Part shown: positions 53,533 to 63,977 of the stretch, piece after piece
Layout of the letters: each line of letters starts with the position of its first letter
Numbering within the stretch: the stretch's first letter is position 1
Origin: Gemmobacter sp034519525
Lineage (GTDB): Bacteria > Pseudomonadota > Alphaproteobacteria > Rhodobacterales > Rhodobacteraceae
DNA length: 64,000 bases
Direction: 5' to 3'
Assembly: GCA_034519525.1 (NCBI GenBank)
Contig: JAXHOJ010000051.1
Location: forward strand, 62,001 to 126,000
Position numbers and translations under genes: made by a program
The notes under the pieces: model-generated
Seen by the model: the letters and a program-made list of their open reading frames with translations, nothing else
The model's database searches: none
What the model was told of the DNA's origin: nothing

Positions 53533-54458
53533 GCCTGGCCATCTCTCCGGCGGCACGGGCGGCGCTGGAAGATTGGCTGACCCATCTGCGCGCGCTGGAC
53601 GGCCGGGCCGACAAGACGGTGATCGCCTATGCCGCCGATCTGCAGGGCTGGCTGTCCTTTCTTGGCCATCATCGCGGCGGCACCGAAGGCTTGCAGGCGC
53701 TGGTCGAGGTGCCGCTGACCGATCTGCGATCCTGGATGGCGCATGAACGGGGCAGGGGCGTTTCAGCCCGGTCTCTGGCGCGGTCGCTTTCGGCGGTGAA
53801 GGGCTTTACCGGCTGGCTGGCCGATCGCAACGGCTGGGATGCAACCGTCATCCTGCAGGCCCGCGCGCCGCGCTTTCAGAAAAAACTGCCCCGTCCGCTC
53901 AGCGTGACGGGCGCTGCCGATGTGCTGGACAGTATCGGTGACGATGCGCGCGAGGCCTGGGTGGCTGCCCGCGATGGTGCCGTGGTGACGCTGCTGTATG
54001 GCTGCGGCCTGCGGATATCCGAGGCTTTGGGGCTGCTGGGCGCCGATCATCCGCTGCCCGATGTGCTGCGCATCCGCGGCAAGGGCGGCAAGGACCGGCT
54101 GGTTCCGGTGCTGCCTGCGGCGCGGGCGGCGGTAGAGCGGTATGTAGCCCTGTGCCCCTTTGATCTGGTGCCGGATCAGGCGCTGTTCCGGGGTACCAGA
54201 GGCGGCCCGCTGAACCCCCGGCTGATCGCGGCGGCGATGGAGCGGGTGCGCAACCGGCTGGGCCTGCCCGCAACCGCCACGCCCCATGCGCTCCGGCACA
54301 GCTTTGCCACCCATCTGCTGGGCGCGGGGGGCGATCTGCGCGCGATACAAGAGCTGCTGGGCCATGCCTCGCTGTCCACCACACAGGCCTATACGGCGGT
54401 AGATGCGGCACGGTTGATGGAAGTCTATCAGAATTCCCACCCCCGCGCCCGGGGCTGA
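53529..54458 (+). CDS. xerC: tyrosine recombinase XerC
   Basis: A 309-aa recombinase resolving chromosome dimers at dif with XerD. The N-terminal SAM-like core-binding domain is TVIAYAADLQGWLSFLGHH. The catalytic residues are Arg in GCGLRISEAL, Lys in GKGGKDRLVPV, His-x2-Arg in HALRHSFATH, His in LLGHASLSTTQ and the tyrosine in AYTAVD. All are intact. Its start overlaps the DUF484 stop, so translation is coupled. Confidence 0.95.
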   Translation: MSLAISPAARAALEDWLTHLRALDGRADKTVIAYAADLQGWLSFLGHHRGGTEGLQALVEVPLTDLRSWMAHERGRGVSARSLARSLSAVKGFTGWLADRNGWDATVILQARAPRFQKKLPRPLSVTGAADVLDSIGDDAREAWVAARDGAVVTLLYGCGLRISEALGLLGADHPLPDVLRIRGKGGKDRLVPVLPAARAAVERYVALCPFDLVPDQALFRGTRGGPLNPRLIAAAMERVRNRLGLPATATPHALRHSFATHLLGAGGDLRAIQELLGHASLSTTQAYTAVDAARLMEVYQNSHPRARG

Positions 54459-54571
54459 TTGCGCAGGAACACGCCTGATATCAAGGCATTGAGCGCGGAA
54501 CTTTGTGCCAACCATCGCGGCAGGCCATCCGATTCTTGCCTTGGCGGGCCATTTGCGGCATTGCTGGCAAC

Positions 54572-55276
54572 ATGACAGCACGTTTCAAAGCTCTTTTCGT
54601 CCATCTGTTCACCGGAACCGGCGCCGTTCTGGCCATGCTGGCCATGCTGGAAGCCGTTCAGGGCAAATGGGATGCCATGTTCGTCTGGCTGGTGGTGGCC
54701 CTGTTCGTTGACGGGATCGATGGACCCTTGGCCCGCCGCTACGATGTGAAAACCAACTGGCCCACCTATGACGGCGTGCTGCTGGATCTGATCATTGATT
54801 ATCTGACCTATGTGTTCATTCCGGCCTTTGCCCTGTTCAATTCCGGCCTGCTGCCGGGCTGGACGGGCTGGCTGGCGATCATCGTCATCACCTATGGCTC
54901 GGTGATCTATTTCGTCGACACCCGGATGAAGACCAAGGACTATTCCTTCGCGGGCTTTCCGGCCTGCTGGAACATGTTCATCCTGGTGATGTTCGCGCTG
55001 AAACCGGGCGAGGGCGTGATCCTGTTCAGTGTCATCGCGCTGACCGTGGCGATGTTCACCAATCTGAAGTTCATTCACCCCACCCGCACCAAACGCTGGC
55101 GCAATGTCAGCCTGCCCATCGCGCTGGCCTGGACCTTCTTTGCCGGCTGGGCGGCCTGGGTCGATTTTCACCCGGCCAGCTGGGCGCATTGGGGGCTTGT
55201 CGTCACCTCGCTCTATCTGACCTTCGCGGGCATCGCGCAGCAGATCATCCCCGAACGCCCCAAGCGCATCGCCTGA
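54572..55276 (+). CDS. pcs: phosphatidylcholine synthase
   Basis: A 234-aa membrane enzyme that joins choline to CDP-diacylglycerol to make phosphatidylcholine in one step, a pathway typical of rhizobia and Rhodobacterales. The CDP-alcohol transferase motif appears as VDGIDGPLARRYDVKTNWPT then YDGVLLDLIID (D-x2-DG-x2-AR...DG-x3-D-x3-D). About seven hydrophobic segments follow. ATG 54572 is chosen to match the usual N-terminus TARFKALFVHLFT; earlier in-frame codons give an unlikely extension. Confidence 0.93.
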   Translation: MTARFKALFVHLFTGTGAVLAMLAMLEAVQGKWDAMFVWLVVALFVDGIDGPLARRYDVKTNWPTYDGVLLDLIIDYLTYVFIPAFALFNSGLLPGWTGWLAIIVITYGSVIYFVDTRMKTKDYSFAGFPACWNMFILVMFALKPGEGVILFSVIALTVAMFTNLKFIHPTRTKRWRNVSLPIALAWTFFAGWAAWVDFHPASWAHWGLVVTSLYLTFAGIAQQIIPERPKRIA

Positions 55277-55286
55277 CGCTGGCGGC

Positions 55287-56123
55287 CTATAGCCGGGTCA
55301 CGATCACGCCCGCCACGATCATCAGCGCGGCCAAGGCCTTGTCGCGCGTCATCCTTTCCCCGAACACCAGCCAGCCGATCAACACCGCAAACAGGATCGA
55401 GGTTTCGCGCAGCGCCGCCACCACGGCAATCGGCGCCACGGTCATTGCCCAGATCGAAATCGCATAGGCGCCATAAGAGGCGGCAGAGGCAAAGGTGCCC
55501 ACGGCCCAGGCACGCGGCTGCCAGGGCAGCACACGCCAGCCGCGCAGGGCCAGCGTCCCGGTGGTGAAGATCAGCCCGTCCAGCACGAAGACCCAGGCGA
55601 CATAGGTGATGGCATCGCCTGACACCCGCGCGCCCAGCCCGTCGATCAGCGTATAGGCGGCGGTGGCGGCAGCCGATCCCAGCGCGAAGGGCAAGAGGCG
55701 GCGGCTTTCGCCATCGGTGAACACGCCCCGCGCCATCAGCGCGATCCCGGCCGCCAGCAGGGCGATGCCCGCATATTGCGGGGCGGTGATATCATCGCTC
55801 AGGAAGGCGGCGCCGACCAGCGCCACCACCATGGGCGCGGCGCCCCGCGCGATGGGATAGACGCGGGACAGATCGCCGCGGTCATAGGCGAAGGTCAGGA
55901 AGGTCTTGTAGAAGAAATGCGTGCAACCCGCCGCAATCGCCCAGGGCCAGGCCTCGGCCAGCATGGGCGGGCGGGGCAGGGCGATGGCGAGGCCGATGGG
56001 AATTTCGGCGACTGACAGGATCAGCATCGCCCTCAGCCGCGAAGTGCCGATCTTGATCAGCGCGTTCCACAAGGCGTGAAGAAAGGCTGCGCCCAGAACG
56101 GCGAGAAGAACCCAGATCGTCAC
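55287..56123 (-). CDS. EamA-family (DMT) transporter
   Basis: A 278-aa integral membrane protein with ten predicted helices in two EamA repeats. The first begins VTIWVLLAVLGAAFLHALWNALIK and the second near ALGSAAATAAYTLIDGLGARVSG; the end is ETSILFAVLIGWLVFGERMT...GVIVTRL. The HALWNALIK and RGAAPMVV motifs are typical of the drug/metabolite transporter superfamily. The substrate is unknown. GTG 56123 is chosen because AGGAG lies 7 nt upstream; an ATG 30 bp earlier lacks one. Convergent with pcs, separated by only 10 bp. Confidence 0.88.
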   Translation of the reverse strand: MTIWVLLAVLGAAFLHALWNALIKIGTSRLRAMLILSVAEIPIGLAIALPRPPMLAEAWPWAIAAGCTHFFYKTFLTFAYDRGDLSRVYPIARGAAPMVVALVGAAFLSDDITAPQYAGIALLAAGIALMARGVFTDGESRRLLPFALGSAAATAAYTLIDGLGARVSGDAITYVAWVFVLDGLIFTTGTLALRGWRVLPWQPRAWAVGTFASAASYGAYAISIWAMTVAPIAVVAALRETSILFAVLIGWLVFGERMTRDKALAALMIVAGVIVTRL

Positions 56124-56212
56124 CTGCCTGCTCCTGTCTTGCCGATCCGGCATAGGGCGGGCGCGGCGTGGCTGCTTGGCGGATTGCGACAGTTTTGTAA
56201 AGTCTTGTGCTG

Positions 56213-56286
56213 GGGCAGGGGGCTGCCGCCCCCTCTTGGCGCGTGCCGCGCCAATTCACCCCTGCGGGTATTTGGGCCAAGAGGAA
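56213..56286. repeat. rhodobacterial intergenic repeat element
   Basis: A GGGGGCtgcCGCCCCC-like hairpin and a perfect TTGGCGCG tgc CGCGCCAA stem are followed by TTCACCCCTGCGGGTATTTG and GGCCAAGAGGAAG. The tail is a sequence seen in many copies between genes of Rhodobacter-like genomes. It may end transcripts of the flanking ogt/eamA genes. Confidence 0.55.
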
Positions 56287-56293
56287 GGGGGGA

Positions 56294-56743
56294 TCAGATC
56301 AACAGGCCTGCCGCCCCTTCATGGCGCAGCAGTGCGACCTTGGTTTCCACCCCGCCGGGCGCGGAAAAGCCGCCCAAAGTGCGGCGGCCCAGCACCCGGT
56401 GGCAGGGGATCAGGATCGGCAGCGGGTTGGCGCCGCAGGCCTGGCCGATGCCGCGCGCCGGGGTGCCAAGCGCGGTGGATAACTCGCCATAGCTGCGGGT
56501 TTCGCCGAAGGGGATGGCCGCCATGGCGCGGCGCACCTTCTCTTGCAACCCGCTGGCATAATCCAGCGGCAGGTCGAACACCTGCAGCCGCCCGTCGAAA
56601 TAGGCGGCGATCTGGGCCAGCGCCTCGGCGATCAGCGGGCTGGCCGGGCAATCGGCATGGCGCCAGCGCAGATGGGTCAGCACCCCGCCGCTTTCACGCA
56701 GCGAGATCGGGCCGAAGGGTGATGGATAGGTGATGCCGGTCAT
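56294..56743 (-). CDS. ogt: methylated-DNA-protein cysteine methyltransferase
   Basis: A 149-aa suicide repair enzyme that moves the alkyl group from O6-alkylguanine to its own cysteine. The active-site loop is PILIPCHRVLGR, and the winged-helix part is IPFGETRSYGELSTALGTPARGIGQACGANP. There is no AraC/Ada N-terminal domain, so it is the Ogt/MGMT form. It is placed between the repeat element and ileS. Confidence 0.95.
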   Translation of the reverse strand: MTGITYPSPFGPISLRESGGVLTHLRWRHADCPASPLIAEALAQIAAYFDGRLQVFDLPLDYASGLQEKVRRAMAAIPFGETRSYGELSTALGTPARGIGQACGANPLPILIPCHRVLGRRTLGGFSAPGGVETKVALLRHEGAAGLLI

Positions 56744-56809
56744 GCCCCCGGTTTACCGGCAGGGCGCCGGAAAGGCGAGGGGGCGCGCCGTGGCCCGCCC
56801 CCTGATCTG

Positions 56810-59800
56810 TCAGCCCAGAGCCGCGTCACAGCGGGCGCAGGTATGGGGGTGCTTGTGGGTGCCGACATCCGGCAAGATCTGCCAGCAGCGGGCGCATTTC
56901 TCGCCCTCTGCCGTTTCGAACACCACCGCCACACCCGGCACTTCGGGCAGGCGGAACGCCTCGGCCGGGGCCGGATCGGCGGTCAGCGAGATGGCCGAGG
57001 TGATGCAGGCCTGCGCGAAATCCACCGATTTCAGCGCGGCCAGCACGGCAGCATCTTCCACATGCACCACCGGCGCGGCCTCAAGCGAAGCGCCGATCAC
57101 CTTGGCGGTGCGCTGCACCTCCAGCGCGGCGGTCACCACCCGGCGCACCTGCCGGATCTGTGCCCATTTCGCCGCCAGCGGCTCGTCCAGCCAATCCTTC
57201 GGGGTATCCGGGATATCCTGCAGATGGATCGACGATCCGGCGCCGGGGAAGCGCTCCAGCCAGACCTCTTCCATGGTGAAGACCAGGATCGGGGCCAGCC
57301 AGCTGGACAGGCGATGGAACAGGATATCCAGCACCGTGCGCGCGGCGCGGCGGCGCAGCGCATCCGGCGCATCGCAATACAGAACATCCTTGCGGATGTC
57401 GAAATAGACCGAAGACAGATCGACGGTGCAGAAGGTGAACAGCTTCTGGAACACGCCCTGGAAATCATAGGCGGCATAGCCCTTGCGCACCTCGGTATCC
57501 AGTTCGGCCAGCCGGTGCAGCACCCAGCGTTCCAGTTCGGGCATATCGGCCGCATCCACCCGCTCGGCCTCGGTGAAGCCCGCCAGATTGCCCAGCACAT
57601 AGCGCAGGGTGTTGCGCAAGCGGCGATAGCTGTCGGCCACGCCTTTCAGGATCTCTTTCCCGATGCGCAGATCCACCGTGTAATCGGCCTGCGCCACCCA
57701 AAGCCGCAGGATATCGGCGCCATATTCCTTGATCACCTGTTCCGGGGCCACGGTATTGCCCAGCGATTTGGACATCTTCATGCCCTTCTCGTCGAGCGTG
57801 AAGCCATGGGTCAGCACACCACGATAGGGCGCGCGGCCCTTGGTGCCGCAGGCCTGCAGCATCGAGGAGTGGAACCAGCCGCGATGCTGGTCGGTGCCTT
57901 CCAGGTAAAGATCGGCCAGACCGTCTTCGCTGCCATCCGCCCGGTCGCGCAGCACGAAGGCATGGGTCGAACCACTGTCGAACCACACATCCAGCACGTC
58001 GAAGACCTGTTCATAATCCGACGGATCGACGATGCCCTGCAGCACCTTTTCCTTGAATCCCTGCACATACCAGACATCGGCGCCATCTGCCTCGAAAGCC
58101 GCCGCGATGCGGGCGTTCACTTCGGCGTTGCGCAGCAGGAAATCGGCGTCGGTGGGTTTGGCGCCCTTTTTGGTGAAGCAGGTCAGCGGAACGCCCCAGG
58201 CCCGCTGGCGCGACAGCACCCAGTCTGGCCGCGCCTCGATCATCGAATGGAGGCGGTTGCGGCCCGTAACGGGCGTCCATTGCACCAGCTGGTTGATCGA
58301 GTTCAGCGCGCGTTTGCGGATCGTTTCGCCATAGGTGTTCATGCCATCGTCCAGCGGCTTGTCGACGGCGACAAACCACTGCGGCGTATTGCGATAGATC
58401 AGCGGCGCCTTGGAGCGCCACGAATGCGGATAGCTGTGCTTCAGCTTGCCCTTGGCAAACAGCGCCCCGGCCCCATGCAGCGCCTTGATATTGCTGACGT
58501 TGGCCGGGCCTTCCTTGCCATCGGGCAAAATGATGTGCTGGCCGGCAAACAGCGGCAGATCCTTGCGATAGGTGCCATCGGCTTCGACGTTATAGGTCAT
58601 CGGCAGGCCGAATTTCAGGCCAAGCTGATAGTCGTCATCGCCATGGCTGGGCGCGGTATGGACAAAGCCCGTGCCCGCGTCATCGGTGACGTGATCGCCG
58701 GGCAGCAGCGGAACATCGTAGTCCCACTCGCCGTTGCCGTTCTCGATGCCGCGATAGGGGTGGGCGAGCACATGCCGTCCAGCTCTGCCGCTGCACTTGT
58801 CGACCGCATCGCGAGACTATCCAAGCTTTCAACCTTGGACTGTTGCCATTACGCCTTCTGCAAGTTTGTCTGCCAAAACAATCACGCCTCGCCGACTTGT
58901 GCAGTTGCATCTTCGGCGGTGCCATCAACTTCGGTAGAGACCATAGGGAAGTCTGCTGGATTAAAGGCGACGGCGCGGTTTTGCGGGATGGTCCACGGCG
59001 TTGTGGTCCAGATCACAACCGAAGGTCGCGCCCGTCTGTAATCACGGTATTGATCGTCGCTGACTGCATTTGCGGCTTTCAGCCTCCGCGCTGAGTCAGC
59101 CCCAGCACGCCGCAGGTCATCATTCCCGTAACTGACGATCTTAAACCGCACCCAGACCATATGGCTGGTATGGTCGTGATATTCGACCTCGGCCTCGGCC
59201 AGCGCGGTCTTTTCCACCGGCGACCACATCACGGGTTTGGACCCCTGATACAGGCTGCCGTTCATCAGGAATTTCATGAATTCCTCGGCGATCACCGCTT
59301 CGGCGTGGTAATCCATCGTCAGGTAAGGATCGGCCCAGTTGCCGGTGATGCCCAAGCGCTTGAATTCTTCGCGCTGAATGTCGATCCAGCCTTCGGCAAA
59401 CTTGCGGCATTCCTGACGGAAGGCGACGATATCCACATCGTCCTTGTCCAGGCCCTTGGCGCGGTATTGCTCTTCGATCTTCCATTCGATCGGCAGGCCG
59501 TGGCAGTCCCAGCCGGGCACATAGCGCGCATCGCGGCCCAGCATCTGCTGGCTGCGCACGATGAAATCCTTGAGGATCTTGTTCAGCGCGTGGCCGATAT
59601 GCAGGTGGCCGTTGGCGTAAGGAGGGCCGTCATGCAGGGTGAAAGGGGCGCGGGGGGCGGCCTTGGCCTTGTCGCGCAGCCGGTCATAGATGCCGATCTC
59701 GGCCCAGCGCGCCAGCCAGGCCGGTTCGCGGGCGGGCAGGCCCGCGCGCATCGGGAAATCGGTTTCGGGCAGGAAGACGGGGTATTTCGGGTCGGCGGTT

Positions 59801-59820
59801 TCAGGCGTGTCGGCGCACAT
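56810..59820 (-). pseudogene. ileS: isoleucyl-tRNA synthetase, broken by indels and partly mosaic
   Basis: An essential class-I synthetase. The first frame (58882-59820) holds the HIGH motif (GPPYANGHLHIGHALN) and PGWDCHGLPIEW. The second (from about 58771) has the KMSKS region (KGMKMSKSLGN) and the C-terminal zinc site (CARCWQILPDVGTHKHPHTCARC). Between them about 110 bp of editing-domain sequence needs at least three single-base corrections (near GEA/IVLADKLAEG, near VESLDSLA, and before LAHPYRG). About 58.77-59.15 kb also uses AT-ending codons unlike the rest. Because the gene is essential, sequencing or assembly error, possibly a chimera of two strains, is the best reading. Confidence 0.9.
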
Positions 59821-60180
59821 CTCGGGCAGTCCTTGAAATCTCGGCGGATTGTCGGCGGAAGGCGGCCCTTCAGGGGGCCGCGGAATGGCAGGTAACCCGG
59901 CAGCTCGTCAGAGCGCCGGGCCCGTAATTCGATGGATGAGCGCGGAACGGGTCATCATGGCGGCCTTATACGCAAGCGCCGCATCCGGGTCCAGCACTGC
60001 GATGCGGCTTGCCTAAGCGGCGCCCCGGGCTTGCGCTTCTGGGGGCGTCAGTCTTGCGCCACCGCCCGGCGTGGCGCCGGTGGGGCGGGCCGGTGTGCGG
60101 GTCGTCAGTTCAGATTGTCGGCCCCTGGGGCCTGAGCAGCGCAGAGAACCTGCCGCTTTCCATGGCAGACCGCAGCTGGT
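59821..60180. other. intergenic region upstream of ileS
   Basis: About 360 bp with GC-rich hairpins, one being GCGGCCC/GGGGCCGC near 59863-59882. It should contain the ileS promoter and the ruvB transcript end. No supported gene. Confidence 0.5.
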
Positions 60181-61223
60181 TCAAAGATCGAACAGCCCAC
60201 CTTGTGCGGGCGCGCGGGGCGGCTCCAGCCCCATGTGCCGCCAGGCCCGCGCGGCCAGCATCCGCCCGCGCGGGGTGCGCTGGATCAGGCCCTGCTGCAA
60301 GAGATAGGGCTCGATCACCTCTTCCATCGCATCGCGGCTTTCCGACAGGGCGGCGGCGATGGTTTCCACCCCCACCGGGCCACCGCCGTAATTTTCGGCC
60401 AGCAGCATCATGTAGCGGCGGTCCGCACCATCCAGCCCCAGATGATCCACCCCCAGCCGGGTCAGCGCGCGGTCGGCGATTTCGCGGGTCAGGCGGCCGT
60501 TGCCCTCGACCGTCGCAAAATCCACCACGCGGCGCAACAGCCGCCCCGCGATGCGCGGCGTGCCGCGGGCGCGGCGGGCGATTTCGCGCGCGCCCTCGGG
60601 GTCGGCGGCGATCCCCAGCAGCCGCGCGCCGCGCGTCACGATCAGGTCCAGCTCGTCCTCGGTATAGAACTGCAGCCGGGTCGGGATGCCGAAGCGGTCG
60701 CGCAGCGGCGTGGTCAGCAGGCCCAGCCGGGTGGTGGCACCCACCAGGGTGAAGGGCTGCAACTCGATCCGCACGGTGCGCGCCGCCGGGCCTTCGCCGA
60801 TCACCAGATCCAGCGCGAAATCCTCCATCGCGGGATACAGCACCTCCTCCACCGCCGGGTGAGGCGGTGGATTTCGTCGATGAACAGCACATCGCGCGGC
60901 TCCAGATTGGTCAGGATCGCCGCCAGATCGCCCGGCTTGGCCAGCACCGGGCCCGAGGTCATGCGGAAGCCCACCCCCAGTTCGCGCGCCATGATCTGCG
61001 CCAGCGTGGTTTTGCCCAGACCGGGGGGGCCGTGAAACAGCGTGTGATCCATCGCCTCGCCGCGCATCTTGGCGCTTTCGATGAACACCGCGCAGATTCG
61101 CCCGCGCCTCGGCTTGGCCCACGAATTCGGCCAGAACCTGCGGGCGCAGGGCGCGGTCTCGAGATCTTCGGGCAGGGGTTCGGGGCGCAAGTCGTGGGAT
61201 CCTGCGTCATCACCGGTCATCAT
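60181..61223 (-). pseudogene. ruvB: Holliday-junction motor RuvB, three small indels
   Basis: RuvB drives branch migration with RuvA. Recognisable parts are the N-terminus DLRPEPLPEDLET, then FIESAKMRGEAMDHTLFHGPPGLGKTT (Walker A), LFIDEIHRLT (Walker B) and a C-terminal AAA+/winged-helix region from EEVLYPAMEDFALDLVIG to GGLFDL. The frame is broken by two extra C near 61158, one extra G near 61097, and one missing G in the run near 60858. Insertions and deletions occur next to short homopolymers, which points to sequencing error in a conserved gene. Confidence 0.88.
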
Positions 61224-61267
61224 GCGGAACAATCCCCGAACGCCGCCGCTTTGGCAAGGGGGGCGGT

Positions 61268-62200
61268 TCAGGTCCAGGGGCCGCTGCGCCGGGGGCCGCG
61301 CCCGGCTTTCGGGATGGAACTGCGCCCGGTTACAGGGGCAGCCCGGGCGGGGGCAGCGCCGACCATCGCCTGCAGCGCGGCAATCCGGTTCGCGGTGTTC
61401 GGATGGGTGGAAAACAGCCGGTCATGCGCATGGGTATGCAGCGGGTTGATGATATACATCGGCGCCGAAGCCGGGTTTGCCTCGGCCCGCGGATTGTCGA
61501 TCCCCTGGCGCAATGCCTCGATCCTGCCCAGCGCCGAGGCCAGCGCACGCGGCTGGCCGCAGATCTGCGCCCCCAGCCGTGTCCGGCCTCGTATTCCCGA
61601 CTGCGCGAGATCGCCATCTGCACCAGCGCCGCCGCCAGCGGGGCAAAGATCATCACCGCAAGGGTGCCCAGAAATCCGCCCGGCCTGTCACGGTCGCCAC
61701 CAAAGAACATCGCGAAATTCGCCAGCATCGAAATGGCACCGGCCATGGTGGCGGTGACCGTCATGATCAGCGTGTCGCGGTTGCGGATATGCGCCAGCTC
61801 ATGCGCCATCACCCCCGCCACCTCTTCGGGCGACAGGCGGCGCAGCAGGCCGGTGGTCGCGGCCACGGCGGAATTCTGTGGGTTGCGCCCGGTGGCAAAG
61901 GCATTGGGCTGATCGGGTCGGATGCATATAGACGCTTGGGCATCGGCATCTCGCGCGCGCATCGGCCAGACCGCGCGACCATCGCACGCAGATCCGGCGC
62001 GCTGCGTTCGGTCGACCTCGACGCGCCCCCTCCATGCGCAGCACGGCCTTGTCGCTGTTCCAATAGGTGAACAGGTTCATGCCCCCGGCGATCACCAGCG
62101 CGATCACCGCGCCCTGTGCTCCGCCCAGCAGGCCGCCGATTCCCATGAACAGCGCGGTCATCGCCGCCATCAGCATGGCCGTCTTCACATATCCGCCCAT
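61268..62200 (-). pseudogene. htpX: membrane zinc metalloprotease HtpX, several indels
   Basis: HtpX degrades misfolded inner-membrane proteins. The start MGGYVKTAMLMAAMTALFMG is preceded by AGGAGG, and GGMNLFTYWNSDKAVLRM follows. After a frame change near 62025 and another near 61960 come QPNAFATGRNPQNSAV, the catalytic VMAHELAHIRNRD (HExxH) and two more helices up to SRSREYEA. Near 61590 the frame shifts again, with the ending MYIINPLHTHAHDRLFSTHPNTANRI in a third frame. Sequence error is likely. Its position between ruvA and ruvB is unusual. Confidence 0.85.
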
Positions 62201-62243
62201 ATGGCACCTCCTGCGCCGAATATGGGGGGCATAGGCGCGTGGC

Positions 62244-62957
62244 TCAAGTCTTCGGCGCCAGCAGCTTCAGCGCCGGGCGGATCAGGCGCGGCCGTATCGG
62301 CCTCCGGCGGTTCTCGCGCCGGCGCACTGCGGCCACGGCCTGTGCCGCATCCGAACGGCCCATAGCCCAGGTTCGGTCAGCGCCGACAGCGCATCCGGCC
62401 ATGGCCTGGCTCGCGCCGCGCGCGGCCGGGGGCGCCGGCGTCGTCGACCGCCCGGATGCCGCGGGGGGGCGCGGGCTCGTCGCCACAGGCTCCTCGATCA
62501 CCGCATCGCGGCAACGGCCTCCGCGTCGACAGTGCACGCCGCCCATCGCCATGACGCCGGGCGCCTTGGCCTTCAGCTCCAGCACCACACGCTGCGCGAT
62601 CTTCGGCCCGATGCCGGGCGCCACCTGAATGGCGCGGGCATCGCCCAGCGTGATGGCGCGCGCCGCGCCCTCGGCCCCCAGGGTGCCCAGGATCGCCATC
62701 GCGGCCTTGGCGCCCACGCCCTGCACCGTCATCAGCAGCCGGTGCCACTCCTTTTCCAGCAGGGTCGGAAAGCCGAATAGCTGCAGCAGATCCTCGCGCA
62801 CCAGCAGTTCGGTATAAAGCGCGCAGGCCTCGCCCACCCCGGGCAGGGCGGCCAGCGTCCGGTCGCTGACATGCACGATATACCCCACCCCGCGCACGTC
62901 GATCAGCACATGATCCGCCGCGCGGTAATCAATCCGCCCCGAAATCTTGCCGATCAT
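62244..62957 (-). pseudogene. ruvA: Holliday-junction DNA-binding protein RuvA, C-terminus scrambled by indels
   Basis: The first 150 residues are normal RuvA: MIGKISGRIDYRAADHVLIDVRGVGYIV, the helix-hairpin-helix GVGAKAAMAILGTLGAEG and PGIGPKIAQRVVLELKAK. The frame remains open to the end, but the linker and domain III are read partly out of frame. ALSALT appears in another frame, SDAAQAVAAV in this one, and PEADTAA in another, before LIRPALKLLAPKT closes in frame. Several compensating indels explain this. Domain III contacts RuvB, so as written the protein would be defective. The ATG overlaps the ruvC stop. Confidence 0.85.
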
Positions 62958-63472
62958 CCTGCCGCCCTCCGCAGTGCATCCTGCAGCCTGCTGCTGCTCT
63001 GGCTGTGATGCGCGTGGCAGATCGCCACGGCAAGGGCATCGGCGGCATCCGGCCCCGCGATCTTCACGCCCGGCAGATGCAGCCGCACCATATGATCCAC
63101 CTGCACCTTGGCGGCATGGCCCACGCCCACCACCGTCTTCTTCACCGCATTGGGGGCATATTCCCCCACCGTCAGCCCGAATTGTGCGGGCACCAGCAGC
63201 GCAATGCCGCGCGCCTGTCCCAGTTTCAGGGTGGCGACAGCATCCTTGTTGACAAAGGTATGTTCCACCGCCGCTGTTTCGGGCTGATACAGGCGCAGAA
63301 CCTCGGTCAGCTGGCTGTGCAGGCTGACCAGCCGCAACGCCAGATCGCCCTCTCCCTCGCCCGGTGCGGAATGGCAGATGCCATTGGCGACATGGCTGAG
63401 TCGCACCCCCTGCACGTCGATTATGCCCCAGCCGAGGTTGCGCAACCCCGGGTCAATCCCCAACACCCGCAT
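62954..63472 (-). CDS. ruvC: crossover junction endonuclease RuvC
   Basis: A 172-aa Holliday-junction resolvase, apparently intact. The catalytic acids are D7 (VLGIDPGLRNLGWG), the Glu in AAVEHTFVN, and the two Asp residues in AGPDAADALAVAICHA. AAAGGGG lies upstream of ATG 63472; the longer open frame beyond it has no support. It is the first gene of the ruv cluster on the minus strand, overlapping ruvA by ATGA. Confidence 0.95.
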   Translation of the reverse strand: MRVLGIDPGLRNLGWGIIDVQGVRLSHVANGICHSAPGEGEGDLALRLVSLHSQLTEVLRLYQPETAAVEHTFVNKDAVATLKLGQARGIALLVPAQFGLTVGEYAPNAVKKTVVGVGHAAKVQVDHMVRLHLPGVKIAGPDAADALAVAICHAHHSQSSSRLQDALRRAAG

Positions 63473-63761
63473 CGCCGCCCCTTTGTTCTTGCTTTGCCCC
63501 AATCTAGCACAAAGCCTGAACCCGGGCCAATGCGTTTCTCGTGGTGCATCCCCGACGCTTTGCGCGATGCCCGCGACATTGCGGCGGAACTGCGGCATGA
63601 AACCTTGAAAAACAGGTGAAAACAGCCCCGTCGAGCCATGCGGATTCTGCATGTGCGACATGAATTTTCGATGGCTTCCCTTTTGCACTCTGCACGATTA
63701 TTTCACCACTCGATGGCATGAACGCCTTCTGTCTAAGCAGTTTTGAAACGAGGAACCCGCC

Positions 63762-63977
63762 ATGGCCGCTTATGAGACTACCCGGACGGCGCCCTTTGGC
63801 GCTATCGCGACTTACCGCTTCATCCAGTTCTTTGGTGCGATCTTTGCTGCGGCTGCAGCATGGAACGATGCCCGCGTGACCCGCAATGCGCTGGAAAAGC
63901 TGTCGGACCGCGAGCTTGACGATATCGGGCTCTGCCGTGGCGACATCGATCTGATCGGCGGAAACGGCCGCATCTGA
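63762..63977 (+). CDS. DUF1127 small protein
   Basis: A 71-aa protein with the DUF1127 signature at its C-terminus (WNDARVTRNALEKLSDRELDDIGLCRGDIDLI). The N-terminus has a short hydrophobic run (FIQFFGAIFAAAAA). Proteins of this family are abundant in alphaproteobacteria, bind RNA or regulate phosphate and carbon metabolism in studied cases, and are often strongly expressed. GAGGAA precedes the ATG. The 290 bp upstream hold no gene. Confidence 0.9.
   Translation: MAAYETTRTAPFGAIATYRFIQFFGAIFAAAAAWNDARVTRNALEKLSDRELDDIGLCRGDIDLIGGNGRI

Noticed and set aside
56843..59041. 732-codon plus-strand frame across ileS
   Set aside because: Antisense shadow; the ileS motifs (KMSKS, zinc cysteines) are on the minus strand.
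60181..62957. True loss of RuvAB function in this organism
   Set aside because: Indels of both signs beside homopolymers in adjacent conserved genes point to sequence error.
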